From NCBI GenBank assembly GCA_003054695.1, contig QAZA01000021.1, positions 62,001 through 126,000 on the forward strand: 64,000 nucleotides of DNA, in the 5' to 3' direction. The translations under genes were made by a program, and so were the position numbers. This DNA comes from Verrucomicrobia bacterium LW23. GTDB taxonomy: Bacteria; Verrucomicrobiota; Verrucomicrobiia; Methylacidiphilales; UBA1321. Within the stretch, counting starts at the first letter, position 1, and each line of letters opens with the position of its first letter. Under the pieces are notes generated by a model. It did not search any database. It saw only the letters and a program-made list of their open reading frames with translations, and was not told where the DNA came from. Shown here piece after piece: positions 49,859 to 59,293 of the stretch.

Positions 49859-52801
49859 ATGTCCACGCTGGACCCCATACTTGAGCGGCAGTTGAATGTT
49901 GTGGCACGCAAGCGCAACTCCATCTCGGCACTGGCCTGGCTATTTGGGGTGGGCATTGCGGCGTGCGCGGCACAACTTGCTATCGCCGTGATGGTTACAT
50001 CCGGCGTGGTACGCGATGTCTATGCTGTGGCAGGGCTGGAGATTATCCTGGGTGTTGCCGGGGTGCTTGCCGCGTTTCTCGCCCTTACATTTACGGTGGC
50101 GCGTACGCATCCCCGCGACTGGATGGCCGGCGTGGTTGAGGATGTGCACGCGCCGCTGCAGGACCGGCTGAACACGCTTGTGCATCTGGAAAGCGTTGCC
50201 TCCGAGGCACTTGCCGGGCGGGGCGCCGCGTTTGAGTCCGACAAAAGCCGGGATGCAAGGCGCTCGCTTTTCAAGCGGATTCAGAAGCAGGCCCGGCAGC
50301 TCTTACCCGTGGAGCCGCTCGACCCTCCCCTGCCACGCCAGCATCAGTATGTGCTTGCCGTTGTGCTTGTTGCGTTAGTTGTGCTCAACATCTGGTACAT
50401 GCTCGAGCACCGCCCCTGGGAGCTGCTGACCACCTCACTGCACAACCTGCCCGTGCCGCCGCCCGCCCCGCCCAAAAAGGAGGATACTACCCTGCCCGCG
50501 GAGAAGCCGGCCGTGAAGCCGAAATGGGGCGAGGTGCGCATTACGGAGCCAGGCAAGGACTTGACGATAACAAAGGTGGATGTCGTTCAGCTGCAAATAG
50601 AAGCGGCGTCCAATCAGCGCCTTGCGGAGGCCCGTTGGTTTGCCGCGATTAACGGCGGCGCCAAACAGGAATTTCCTCTAGAAAAGCCGCAGGATGCGCA
50701 TTATGCCGTTTTTCAGCCTGTGCTGTATACCGACGAGTTTGGGCTCAAGGAATGGGACCTGATCTCCTACCATGCCACGGCCTCCACGGATGACGGAAGT
50801 ACTTATAGCTCAGACCTTTACTTTCTGGAAGTACGGCCCTTTCGCGAGGATTTGGTGAAGATGCAGCAGATGGCGGGCAAGGGGGCCGAGTTTGTCGATG
50901 AGCTGACGCGGCTGATTCAAAAGCAAAAGCGCCTGCTGCAGGAGAATTATCGGCATGTGCAACGGACGCCTTCGGACGAGGAGAAGAAGGCGGAGGAAAT
51001 CGCGAAAATCACTGCGTCGCAACAGGATCTGGCGGCAGCCACGCGCCACTATTACTCCAGGGTGGCGGCCGAGGAGAACACGTCCATCGCCAACATGCTG
51101 GACAATCTGGCGGCTGCGCAGGACAGCATGGGCGAGGCAATCGATGAGCTGCAGAAGAATCAGCCCGCGCAAGCTCTTCCCCGGCAACAGGATGCGCTCG
51201 CGCGGCTGATTGCGTCGCGCAAGGATCTGGTGCGCGCCATTGCGGAGAATCCGAAGGAATTTGGCGAGCAGCAGGATAACGAGGATGATGGCCGCAGCAC
51301 CTCGGTAACGTCCTTTCGACGCAACGAGCAAGAGCTGATTGACAAGCTGGAGGCGCTGGCAAAGCAGCAGCGGGAGCTGGCAACAAAGCCGGATCCCCTG
51401 AAAACGCTCGATTTTCCCGAATTTGCGGAGCCCGAGAAGAAGCTGCAGGATGAACTGGCCAGGCTTGTGGAGCAAAACAAGCAAGCCTTTGCGCGCCATG
51501 AGGATACGCGCAAAGCGGCGGATACTGCGATGGATCGGGCGCAGGAGGCGCTGAATGATCAGAACAGTGTGGCGCTGAGGCACATGCGTACGGCGGCGGA
51601 GAAGCTGGAGCAGCTCGCGCAATCCATGACGGAGCGCTCGCAAAACCGCACGCTCACCGACGCGTACAAGCTTCGCGAAGAACTGCGCCGCGAGATTCAG
51701 CGGCTGGAGGCAATGGAGCAGAAATCGACCAGCCAGCAGGAGGCCCGCGAGTTTTGCAGCAAGGCCAAAGAAACAGCGTCCGAGCTTGCGCGCGTAACGC
51801 CCGAGTTGACAAAGCAAGGGGACCTGAAGCCCGGCCTGCAGGAGCATTTGACGCCCGAACGCCAGGAGCAGCTTGAGAAAGCGCTGGAAAAAGTGTCCGC
51901 CGCACGCACCCCGGAGCAACAAAAAGCCGCCGCCACCGAGGCGTGCAAAAACCTGCGCGCTTTGGCCGAAGCGTTTGACAAGAGCATGCCATCGCCCGAG
52001 GGCCAGGTGAGCGAGAAAGGCGCGGAGCTTCCGCAACCGCAGACGGCCGATGGTAAGACGCCTGGGCAAAAAGAAGGGCAAAGCGGTCAGGATGACAAGG
52101 AGGCCTCCTCGCAAAGCAAAAGCGCGGAGCCAGGAAAAGAGAAAGGGCAAGGCCAGGGACAAGGCATGGGAGAGAAGCCGAACCAGCCCGAGCAACCTTC
52201 TGGCACACAACCACTTACACCAGGCCAGCCGCAACAGCCCCAGCAATCCCCCGGCGGCAATGGCATGACGCCAGGGCTGCCTGACGGAAGGCAGGGCATG
52301 CCCGATTCCGGCGCGCCCGCCGGCCCTGGCCAGAGCATGCCGCAAAGCACGCAGAATCCGTCCGGCCCCGCCGGCGGGCAAATGACGGGCGAGCAGCGCG
52401 AGGCGCGTCTGGCGGAGGCGGTTCGCCAACTGGAATCCCTGGAAGCGCAGGCGCGCCGGCCCGAGTCGGACCGCCCAAGCACGGAGGATCTCGACAAGGC
52501 GCGCCGCGAGGTAATGGCGCACATCCGCGAGGCAACGCGCGAGGGCGCGCAGTCCACCTCCGGCGGCCCCGCCACAGTCATCCGCCAGCACGCGCAGGAG
52601 ACACTGGAGCGCGGCGACCGGAAGATGGACGCGGCGACCCTGCGCGCGCTGCTGCAGCAGATTGAGGCGTATCGGGCGGAAATCGGCCGTTCCGATGCCG
52701 AAAGGCGGGAGATTGGCCGCGTGCAGTACGACCCGAACGCCGTCCCGCCCTCGTACCGCGACCGCATCCACAAATACTTCGAAATGCTCTCCGAACGGTA
52801 G
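49859..52801 (+). CDS. DUF4175-like membrane protein with long coiled coil
   Basis: This is a 980-residue protein. Two membrane spans lie at about 22-48 and 53-82, and a third at about 162-182. A Pro-rich segment is followed by a beta-rich domain (about 215-335). Then comes a helical region of some 450 residues with heptad patterns (DELTRLIQKQKRLLQENY, EKLEQLAQSMTERSQN), and a low-complexity Gln/Gly/Pro region (about 720-860). The last ~100 residues are conserved-looking (EQREARLAEAVRQLESL...). This architecture matches DUF4175-type proteins found beside MoxR/vWA genes. It is followed by the vWA gene after 90 bases. A scaffold role in an envelope complex is inference. Confidence 0.7.
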   Translation: MSTLDPILERQLNVVARKRNSISALAWLFGVGIAACAAQLAIAVMVTSGVVRDVYAVAGLEIILGVAGVLAAFLALTFTVARTHPRDWMAGVVEDVHAPLQDRLNTLVHLESVASEALAGRGAAFESDKSRDARRSLFKRIQKQARQLLPVEPLDPPLPRQHQYVLAVVLVALVVLNIWYMLEHRPWELLTTSLHNLPVPPPAPPKKEDTTLPAEKPAVKPKWGEVRITEPGKDLTITKVDVVQLQIEAASNQRLAEARWFAAINGGAKQEFPLEKPQDAHYAVFQPVLYTDEFGLKEWDLISYHATASTDDGSTYSSDLYFLEVRPFREDLVKMQQMAGKGAEFVDELTRLIQKQKRLLQENYRHVQRTPSDEEKKAEEIAKITASQQDLAAATRHYYSRVAAEENTSIANMLDNLAAAQDSMGEAIDELQKNQPAQALPRQQDALARLIASRKDLVRAIAENPKEFGEQQDNEDDGRSTSVTSFRRNEQELIDKLEALAKQQRELATKPDPLKTLDFPEFAEPEKKLQDELARLVEQNKQAFARHEDTRKAADTAMDRAQEALNDQNSVALRHMRTAAEKLEQLAQSMTERSQNRTLTDAYKLREELRREIQRLEAMEQKSTSQQEAREFCSKAKETASELARVTPELTKQGDLKPGLQEHLTPERQEQLEKALEKVSAARTPEQQKAAATEACKNLRALAEAFDKSMPSPEGQVSEKGAELPQPQTADGKTPGQKEGQSGQDDKEASSQSKSAEPGKEKGQGQGQGMGEKPNQPEQPSGTQPLTPGQPQQPQQSPGGNGMTPGLPDGRQGMPDSGAPAGPGQSMPQSTQNPSGPAGGQMTGEQREARLAEAVRQLESLEAQARRPESDRPSTEDLDKARREVMAHIREATREGAQSTSGGPATVIRQHAQETLERGDRKMDAATLRALLQQIEAYRAEIGRSDAERREIGRVQYDPNAVPPSYRDRIHKYFEMLSER

Positions 52802-52891
52802 CCCGCGCCGAGGCTCCTCTTCGCGTTCACGACATCCGTTTGCCCAACACCATGCCCTGTCAACCGCCATTGCCTGACGCAAGAGCTTGTA

Positions 52892-55465
52892 ATGGCAACG
52901 CCTTTTGCCGGCCGTCCGGCGCACGAAGACGAAGCCGCCGCCCCGCCTCCGAGCCCGGCGGCACCATCAGCCGCGATCGCCGCACAGGTGGCCATGCCTG
53001 ATTCCCTGGCATTCGATCTCCCCGCCGCGCTTTGGGCGGCCCTGCCGGCGGCGCTTGCGGTTGCGGCACTTTCGTGGTTGGTGCTTCAGCGGCAAGGGCT
53101 TAGCCGCGACCGACTGGCCGTGCTTGTCGGGCTGAGGCTTGCGGCGCTGCTGGCGCTGGCGCTGCTTCTGGCACGGCCGATGATCGTCCAGAATCGCACC
53201 AAACCGCGTAGCGACGAGCTGGCCGTGCTGGTCGATTGCAGCGAAAGCATGTCGATCTCCGACACCGAAACGTCGGCGTCGGCCGCACCGCCCGGCGAGG
53301 CGGCGGGCACGCGCTACCGTCGCTCGCTGGAGATGATGCGCAATACGCTGCAGCCCATGGCGCGCGACAACGGCTGGACGCTGCGGCCCATCCTCTTCTC
53401 CCGCGAGCCACAACTTGCTTCAGGGCAACAACTTGCGGAGGCATCGCCAAACGGCCCGGCCACGGATCTGGCCACCGCTATCCTCTTTGCGCTCAGCAGC
53501 GCGCCGGTCGCCCCCCTGGCCGTTATAGCGCTGACGGACGGCGCCGCTAACGAGACAACGCGTAACCGGCACGCTCTCAATGGGTTAATCGATGCCGGCT
53601 CGCCCTTCTTCGCCGTCGGCCTTGGCAGCGACAAGAATCGCCCGTCCCTAACCCTGCACGAGGCCCACGGCCCCCGCACCGCCGTGCCCCAGCAGGCCTT
53701 CCGCATCTCCGCAGACCTGGAGGCGGTTGGCGACTCCGAGGTGCCCGCCTTTGACCTGCTGCTGCTGCGCGATGGCAACATGCACGAGGTGCGGCGGGTG
53801 CCCGCCTTCTCCGGCGGTCGCTACTGGACGGAAAGCTTCAGCGTAACGGAAACGGAGCCGGGCCTGCGCAACTACACCATCCAGCTTGCCCCTCCCGCCG
53901 CCACTCCGGAGGCCGGCAACAGCGCCAGCGGCACGGCACGGGAAAAAAGCGCCATCACCACGCCCGTGCTGCGCACCTCGCATCAGGTGCGCGTCAACCA
54001 GGAGGACGCCGTGCGCATCCTGTTTGTGCAGGGGGCGCTGACGTGGGACTACAAATTTATCGGCCGCGCGCTCAAGGGCGACCCATCGCTGCGCGTAACG
54101 GGGCTAAGCCGCACGGCGCGCACCTCGATCTTTCGGCAAAATGTGGAGACGGGCACCGAACTGCTCGACGGATTCCCCACTCGCATCGAGCAACTTGCGC
54201 CGTTTCGCGTAGTGGTGCTCAGCAACCTGCGCCCGGGCGACCTCACGGAGGCGCAACAGAACCTGCTGGCACGCTTTGTCTCGGAGATGGGCGGCGGCCT
54301 CCTGATGCTGGGCGGCGGATCGACCTTCGACGCCACATGGGCTGGCTCGCGGCTGGAGCAACTGCTGCCCGTCACGATCGACCCGGCGGCGGGTGGCGAA
54401 TCCGTGCATCCCCCTTTCCGCGTGGAACTTGCGCCGGAGGCCGTGCTCAGCCCGGTGTTTCAGATTGCCGCAACGCCTGCGGAAAGCGCGGCGGCATGGG
54501 CGCGGCTGCCCACCTTTACGGAGTACGGCGTCGTTGCCCGCGCCAAAGCGGGGGCGCAGGTATGGGCCACGCACAGCTTCGATTCCGGGCCGGACGGCAA
54601 GCGCATCCTCCTGGCATCGCAGTACTATGGCGCGGGCATCTCCGCCGTGCTGACGGTGCAGAATTTTTGGCGCTGGCGCATGCTGAAGGACGCCGATGTG
54701 CGGCAGTTTGATCGCTTTTGGCAGCAGTTCTTCCGCTACCTCGGCCAATCGGCGCGGGAGGAGATTTCCATTCAGTCGAGCAACACCGACCTGCGCCCTC
54801 GCGTGCCCCTGCAGTTTATCATCGACCAGGCGGAGCGGCCCGAGCAGCATAAGGAAAAAGCCCCGGAGAGCGGCGAAAGGCCGGACGCACCTGCGGCCGG
54901 CGCATCGGAACAACCAAACATGAAGAACAAGAGTCCGCAATCGGGGCCGGCCCACGCGGCCGGTACAGCTGCGGCAGGAAGCGGCGACGGAGAAGTCTCG
55001 TACGTGGTGCGCCTGACCGGCGTGCGCGACGGAAAGGAGACCGTGGTGCTGGAGCAGCAGGCGCCGCTGGCCCCGGGGCGCTCCGTGCCGTTCCGGTTTC
55101 AAGTGGCGGAGGCGGGGCCGTATGTCATCAGTGTCCTGAGCCCGCAGGGGCAATTGGTGGCGCGGCGCACGCTGGAGGTGCGGGAGGTCAACCGCGAGTT
55201 GCAGCGCACGGCGCGCGATATGGAGAACCTGCGACAATGGTCCGGCATCACCCGGGGCGAGGCGTACACGGAGGAGTCGGCGCCCAGCGCTTCCGAGCTC
55301 GCGCGCCGGCTGTTGACGCGGCGCGAGGAGGCGGATCGCAGTCAGATAGTGCGCAAACCGTTGGGCGTCAACATGTGGATCATGGCTGCCCTGCTGGGCC
55401 TGCTAGGCGCCGAGTGGGTGCTGCGCAAGCGCTGGCTTTCCGGGAGCGGGCCGCAGGTGACGTAG
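52892..55465 (+). CDS. vWA-domain membrane protein with GATase-like domain
   Basis: This is an 857-residue protein. Membrane spans lie at about 43-67 and 78-97. A von Willebrand A domain begins at ELAVLVDCSESMS with the MIDAS motif D115-C-S-E-S, followed by VIALTDGAANET for the second MIDAS part. After it come Ig-like strands and a glutamine-amidotransferase-like domain (FVSEMGGGLLMLGGGSTF, YGAGISAVL). A single C-terminal span (MWIMAALLGLLGAEWVL) closes the protein. This is the typical layout of large membrane vWA proteins next to MoxR modules. An ATG at 52994 would remove an Ala/Pro-rich N-terminal tail and is a possible true start. Confidence 0.8.
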   Translation: MATPFAGRPAHEDEAAAPPPSPAAPSAAIAAQVAMPDSLAFDLPAALWAALPAALAVAALSWLVLQRQGLSRDRLAVLVGLRLAALLALALLLARPMIVQNRTKPRSDELAVLVDCSESMSISDTETSASAAPPGEAAGTRYRRSLEMMRNTLQPMARDNGWTLRPILFSREPQLASGQQLAEASPNGPATDLATAILFALSSAPVAPLAVIALTDGAANETTRNRHALNGLIDAGSPFFAVGLGSDKNRPSLTLHEAHGPRTAVPQQAFRISADLEAVGDSEVPAFDLLLLRDGNMHEVRRVPAFSGGRYWTESFSVTETEPGLRNYTIQLAPPAATPEAGNSASGTAREKSAITTPVLRTSHQVRVNQEDAVRILFVQGALTWDYKFIGRALKGDPSLRVTGLSRTARTSIFRQNVETGTELLDGFPTRIEQLAPFRVVVLSNLRPGDLTEAQQNLLARFVSEMGGGLLMLGGGSTFDATWAGSRLEQLLPVTIDPAAGGESVHPPFRVELAPEAVLSPVFQIAATPAESAAAWARLPTFTEYGVVARAKAGAQVWATHSFDSGPDGKRILLASQYYGAGISAVLTVQNFWRWRMLKDADVRQFDRFWQQFFRYLGQSAREEISIQSSNTDLRPRVPLQFIIDQAERPEQHKEKAPESGERPDAPAAGASEQPNMKNKSPQSGPAHAAGTAAAGSGDGEVSYVVRLTGVRDGKETVVLEQQAPLAPGRSVPFRFQVAEAGPYVISVLSPQGQLVARRTLEVREVNRELQRTARDMENLRQWSGITRGEAYTEESAPSASELARRLLTRREEADRSQIVRKPLGVNMWIMAALLGLLGAEWVLRKRWLSGSGPQVT

Positions 55466-55483
55466 CGCCCTGCAAAGGCAACG

Positions 55484-55522
55484 CCGGAAGGCCAGGCGGG
55501 GTTGGACCACCTGGCTCTCCGG
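55484..55522. terminator. Hairpin between the convergent vWA and pilin genes
   Basis: A nested stem: CCGGA/TCCGG (55484-55488 with 55518-55522) and GCCAGGCGG/CCACCTGGC (55491-55499 with 55507-55515, one mismatch). It lies 18 bases after the vWA stop and 9 bases before the pilin stop. No U-run. Confidence 0.4.
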
Positions 55523-55531
55523 AAATCAGGC

Positions 55532-55741
55532 CTACGTGGTGGAGCCCGTACGGGCCTCCTGCAGCTTACCTCGAATCGTCTCGAACACCTTGGTTACCTC
55601 GCCTCCAAGCTGTTGGAGCACAAGGATGGCGACCACGGAGATAAACGCGAGGATCAGGGCGTATTCAACGAGGGTTTGACCTCGGCGGGAGCTCTGCCGC
55701 TCGCGGCGCTTAAGCTTGCCAAATATGTATTTCGTCATCAT
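55532..55741 (-). CDS. Flp-type pilin precursor (lone copy)
   Basis: This 69-residue prepilin has a basic leader MMTKYIFGKLKRRERQSSRRG, then cleavage G21^Q22 and QTLVEYALILAFISVVAIL, with Glu26 at +5 and Tyr27 at +6 as in Flp/Fap pilins. The hydrophobic helix then continues to a short amphipathic end. It would be processed by a TadV-like peptidase and assembled by Tad machinery. None of those genes is in the window. The start is ATG-ATG at 55741/55738, and the minus strand shows GAGGAGGTGA nine bases upstream, one of the strongest ribosome sites in the window. The gene converges on the vWA gene. Confidence 0.85.
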   Translation of the reverse strand: MMTKYIFGKLKRRERQSSRRGQTLVEYALILAFISVVAILVLQQLGGEVTKVFETIRGKLQEARTGSTT

Positions 55742-55852
55742 TTCACTTCACCTCCTCTCTGACAGGTCCGCATGGATGACATCCGCCATCCTTGAACCTT
55801 CATGATGACAACGCCGGCAAAGCGCCTTTATTAACCCATTCGCTCAAATCAG

Positions 55853-56163
55853 AGCATTTTCCAGATAGCTTGTCGCCAATTTGCCAAGCCCTGAGAACGG
55901 AGCCGGACGTCTGCGAAGGCGCCCCCGGCACCTTCATCTGCACGGGTCCAGCGTGAAGCTGGTCCGAGAGCGTCCAGCTCCCGCCGTTCTCGGAGCTTGG
56001 CGAATTCGCGACAAGATATCTGGAAAATGCTTCAGACCCGGATGCTTCGAGGGGAGAGCCCGGCGCGGCTTGCGCTCTCCCTCATCAAATAGCCGGGTTA
56101 AACCAACTCCTGACGTTAATCGGCACAGACAAGCGCGAAAGGTGCGGCTTGTACCCTTCGCGC
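55853..56163. other. Structured non-coding block with nested hairpins
   Basis: Three stem-loops fill most of the 450 bases between the batBC stop and the pilin start. First: arms of 48 bases (55853-55900 with 55984-56031), 43 matches, two of the five differences being G-U tolerant in plus-strand RNA, around an 83-base apical region with its own short stems. Second: ACCCGG/CCGGGT (56036-56041 with 56093-56098) enclosing GGGAGAGC/GCTCTCCC (56052-56059 with 56074-56081). Third: an 11-bp stem with one mismatch (56133-56143 with 56153-56163). No coding frame is supported. It may be a structured 3' or 5' untranslated region or a small RNA. Confidence 0.6.
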
Positions 56164-56191
56164 TCTCTCGGAGGCTGGTTCGAGCACAGAC

Positions 56192-59100
56192 TTACCAGTC
56201 GCGAAACTTATCCTTGTTGATCTTGTCCTTGTACTCGCCCTTCTCTTTGCTCGTCATGCGAATCTCGCTGAAGGCGAGCGGCTGAGGGCCGTTGGGGGAG
56301 CCGGTGGCCTCACCCGGCTGAGGCTGGCCGGGCTGACCCGGTTGCCCAGGCTGGCCGGCCATGGATTCGCCCTTTTCGCCCTGTCCCGGCTCGCCCTTGG
56401 CGGCGTCGCCCTGGCCTTCGCCTTCGGGCTTTTTGCCTTCGGCGTTTGCCGCCAGCTTCTTCTCCAGCTTGCTGCGAAGGTCGGCCAGCTTGTCATTGGC
56501 CTTGTTTTGAAGCTTTGCGGCGTTGTTCTTGCCGGGATCCAGCGCCTCTGCCTGCGCAAAGCTGCCCGCGGCTTTTTCGAGATGGCCAATCTGCTTTTGC
56601 AAATCAGCCGTGGATTGCGGCTGCGAGTTGGGATTGGCCTTGGCGTCCCTGGCGCTGGCCAGCTTGCCGTCGTCGGGGGGCGTCTCATTGCCATCCTGGC
56701 CGGGGGGCGGCGTCGCGGGGACGTCGGGCGATACACCCGCGGCTTCCAGCTCCTTCTGCCCGGCTTTGGTCAGCTCGGTCGCCAGTTTTTTCTGGGTCTT
56801 CTCGAAGCCCTCCCTGGCGCGCTCGTTGTTGGGGTTAATTTGAAGCGCTTCCTGGTAATTCTCCATGGCGCTTTGGTAATTATTGGCGGCGGCCTGCGCA
56901 TTGCTCTTGTTCTGCTGCACAGCTTTGTCGCCGTTCTCCTGGAAGGTATCGCCCAGCTCAACTGCGGTGTCCTCGGTTTCCTTGGCCACGGCGTTCTTCA
57001 TATCCTGGGCGGCCTTGTTGGTTTCGTCGAATGCCAGCGCTTTATCGACGTTTTCCGCGGCCTCCTTCAGCGAGTTCTTTTTCTCCTTGGCCTGTTTGCG
57101 CAAGCCTTTGGCGTCCGGAGCTTTAGCTTCGTCCAGCTTGGCCTGGGCGGTCTTCATGTACTCGTCGGCCATCTTCTTTTTGAAGGCCTCGTGCTCCTTG
57201 GCCAGGTCACCGTCGGCGGGCTGCTGTTCGCGGGCTTTGTCGTAGCTTTCATTCGCGGCCAGGTAGCTTTTTTCCTTGGCTTGCTGAAGCTGGCGCTCCT
57301 TTTGCTTGTCGCCCTCCACTTTAGTGGCATCGCCGCGTGCAATCAGTTCGCGCGCCTGGTCGCGAAGGCTCTCCGCCAGCAGTTTCTTGGCTTCCTCCAG
57401 CTTCTTCGCCACCTGCTTGTTCTCGGGGTTGAGCTCCATGACGCGCTCGTAGGGCTCCACCGCGCGGGTGTAAATGCTCACGCGCTGGGTGGCGTCCTTC
57501 ACCGATTTACCGGCGTTGAGGTGATAATCCGCCTGCGCAATCAGCACCTGCTCGAAATCCTTTTTGGCGATGGTGAGATTATGCTTCGACGTGCTGTCCC
57601 CCCGCTCCCGCACGGCGCTCTCGTAATACTCGATCGCCCGCTCCCAGCTCAGCGCCGCGCCCTCGCCCTTGCGCTCCTTGTACAGTGCCTGGCCCAGCCG
57701 GTACTGCGCGTTACCGAGGTGCGTAAGTGCCTGGGCCTTAAGCTTTTCGTCGTTGCAATTGGTCAGAACTTCCGAAAACGCGTGGATCGCCCCGTTAAAA
57801 TCCCCCGCGGAGTAGGAGGCGATACCGTAGTTGAACATGATGTACGGATCGTCCGGCCGCACCTGCGCGGCGTCCCACAGTTTTTTGGCGGCTTCCTTGG
57901 GCTTGCCCTCCTTTACCAGCTGTTGCGCCTGCTCGATGGTGACCAGGTCCGTCTTAGGCTCGTCTGCCGCCCGGGCCGGCAAAGCGCCCAGGGTGGCGAT
58001 CAGGCCAAAGGCAATCAACGGCACCAGCGCAGGCGATTTCGCCTCGGTTTTGGCGTCTGCCTGGCCAGATTTGAATCCCTTTATCGTTAAAGGCGGCGCG
58101 GCAGGCACAGATACGCTGGGTGCTTTGGCGCCGGCGGGGGACGTAGGGCGTGGAGCGTTTTGCATTTTGGTAGCCGAAGGGGCGGGTTCGGGGTTGGGGA
58201 GGATTGTGGCGGAGAGAGGGCGTGGCGGATTGCGCAGGCGGGTCGACATCCGCATACCGGCAAGCAGCAGAATAATGGCGGCGGCCAGGGGAATCTGAAA
58301 CAGCTCGTCGTAATCGCGCAGGTCCAGCTGGTCCATGTTGCGGGAAAGCGGCTCCAGCGCCTGGCTGTAAAACGAATCCCAGAACTTGTCGTCCTCGCCG
58401 TTAAACTTGAAGTAGCGACCGCCGCCGGCCGTGGCGATATTGCGCAGCATGCGCTCGTCCAGCCGGCTCATCGCCCGCACGCCGTATTCGTCCTGCACAA
58501 AGCCCATATCCCGCTGGCGACCACCGCCTTCGCCCTGGCCATGACCGGGGCGCCGCGGCGGCTGCGGCTGGGGAACCGGGCCGCCCTCGGAGGTACCGAC
58601 GCCAATGGTGTAAATATTTACCTTGTCGTTAGTAAAGGCGGTGCGGGCGGCCAGCAATGGGTCGCCCTCCAGGTTCTCACCGTCGCTGATGATGACAATG
58701 GCGCCGCGCTTAAGGCTGGCGATATCCTTGCCGTGCCGTGTGGCCAGGGCGCGCGCCGCTATCTCAATGGCGCCCGCAATGCCGGAGCCGCCGCGCGACA
58801 TGGAGTGCGGGCCGGACTGCTCCAGCACCTCGCGGTATACGGTGTAATCGTTGGTAAGTGGCGCGGCGATAAAGGCATCCGCAGTCATCAGCACCAGGCC
58901 CACACGGTCGCCATGGCGCGTTTTCATCCATTTGTCCAGGGACTGTTTGACGGCATCGAGGCGGTTGGGCTTCACGTCGCGCACCAGCATGCTTTTGGAG
59001 ACGTCGAGCACGAAGTAAAACTCCGCGCCGGTGCGGTCCGCATTGGTATTGCGCGGGCCGGCGACGGGGCGGGCGGCGGCGATGGCCAGCTGGCACAGGG

Positions 59101-59293
59101 CGATGACGATGATCCAGAACTTCATCGACTTGGCGCGGTAATCCACGGTGCCGAGAATGCGCGACGCGCGGTCCGCCGGGCCAAATGCCGCCAGCTTGCG
59201 CCGCGCCAGGCTTTTGGAGTAAAGCCACAGCACGTAGCCGCCGATCAGGAAGATCGGAACCAGCGTCAGGAAGTAAGGATAAGCGAATCTCAT
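56192..59293 (-). CDS. BatB-BatC fusion (vWA domain plus TPR)
   Basis: This 1033-residue protein combines two Bat (aerotolerance) proteins. The BatB part has an N-terminal span (about 8-25), a span near 58-75, a vWA domain with MIDAS FVLDVSKSM (Asp97) and IVIISDGENLEGD, and a third span near 330-345. After a Pro/Ala linker and another hydrophobic segment resembling an internal signal (LVPLIAFGLIATLGALPARAAD), the BatC-like part has several TPR units (YIMFNYGIASYSAGDFNGAIHAF) and long charged helices, ending in a (GQP)n run. The start ATG at 59293 overlaps the batA stop by ATGA. A CTTTATCGTTAAAG palindrome lies in the linker. Confidence 0.85.
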   Translation of the reverse strand: MRFAYPYFLTLVPIFLIGGYVLWLYSKSLARRKLAAFGPADRASRILGTVDYRAKSMKFWIIVIALCQLAIAAARPVAGPRNTNADRTGAEFYFVLDVSKSMLVRDVKPNRLDAVKQSLDKWMKTRHGDRVGLVLMTADAFIAAPLTNDYTVYREVLEQSGPHSMSRGGSGIAGAIEIAARALATRHGKDIASLKRGAIVIISDGENLEGDPLLAARTAFTNDKVNIYTIGVGTSEGGPVPQPQPPRRPGHGQGEGGGRQRDMGFVQDEYGVRAMSRLDERMLRNIATAGGGRYFKFNGEDDKFWDSFYSQALEPLSRNMDQLDLRDYDELFQIPLAAAIILLLAGMRMSTRLRNPPRPLSATILPNPEPAPSATKMQNAPRPTSPAGAKAPSVSVPAAPPLTIKGFKSGQADAKTEAKSPALVPLIAFGLIATLGALPARAADEPKTDLVTIEQAQQLVKEGKPKEAAKKLWDAAQVRPDDPYIMFNYGIASYSAGDFNGAIHAFSEVLTNCNDEKLKAQALTHLGNAQYRLGQALYKERKGEGAALSWERAIEYYESAVRERGDSTSKHNLTIAKKDFEQVLIAQADYHLNAGKSVKDATQRVSIYTRAVEPYERVMELNPENKQVAKKLEEAKKLLAESLRDQARELIARGDATKVEGDKQKERQLQQAKEKSYLAANESYDKAREQQPADGDLAKEHEAFKKKMADEYMKTAQAKLDEAKAPDAKGLRKQAKEKKNSLKEAAENVDKALAFDETNKAAQDMKNAVAKETEDTAVELGDTFQENGDKAVQQNKSNAQAAANNYQSAMENYQEALQINPNNERAREGFEKTQKKLATELTKAGQKELEAAGVSPDVPATPPPGQDGNETPPDDGKLASARDAKANPNSQPQSTADLQKQIGHLEKAAGSFAQAEALDPGKNNAAKLQNKANDKLADLRSKLEKKLAANAEGKKPEGEGQGDAAKGEPGQGEKGESMAGQPGQPGQPGQPQPGEATGSPNGPQPLAFSEIRMTSKEKGEYKDKINKDKFRDW
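58079..58092. repeat. CTTTA-N4-TAAAG palindrome (copy 7)
   Basis: CTTTATCGTTAAAG in the linker of the BatB-BatC fusion; symmetry extends by one C/G pair on each side (58078-58093). Confidence 0.65.

Noticed and set aside
50810-52924. 704-codon minus-strand frame opposite the DUF4175-like gene
   Set aside because: The translation is Leu/Arg-rich repetition that mirrors the coiled coil on the other strand, with no recognisable domain.
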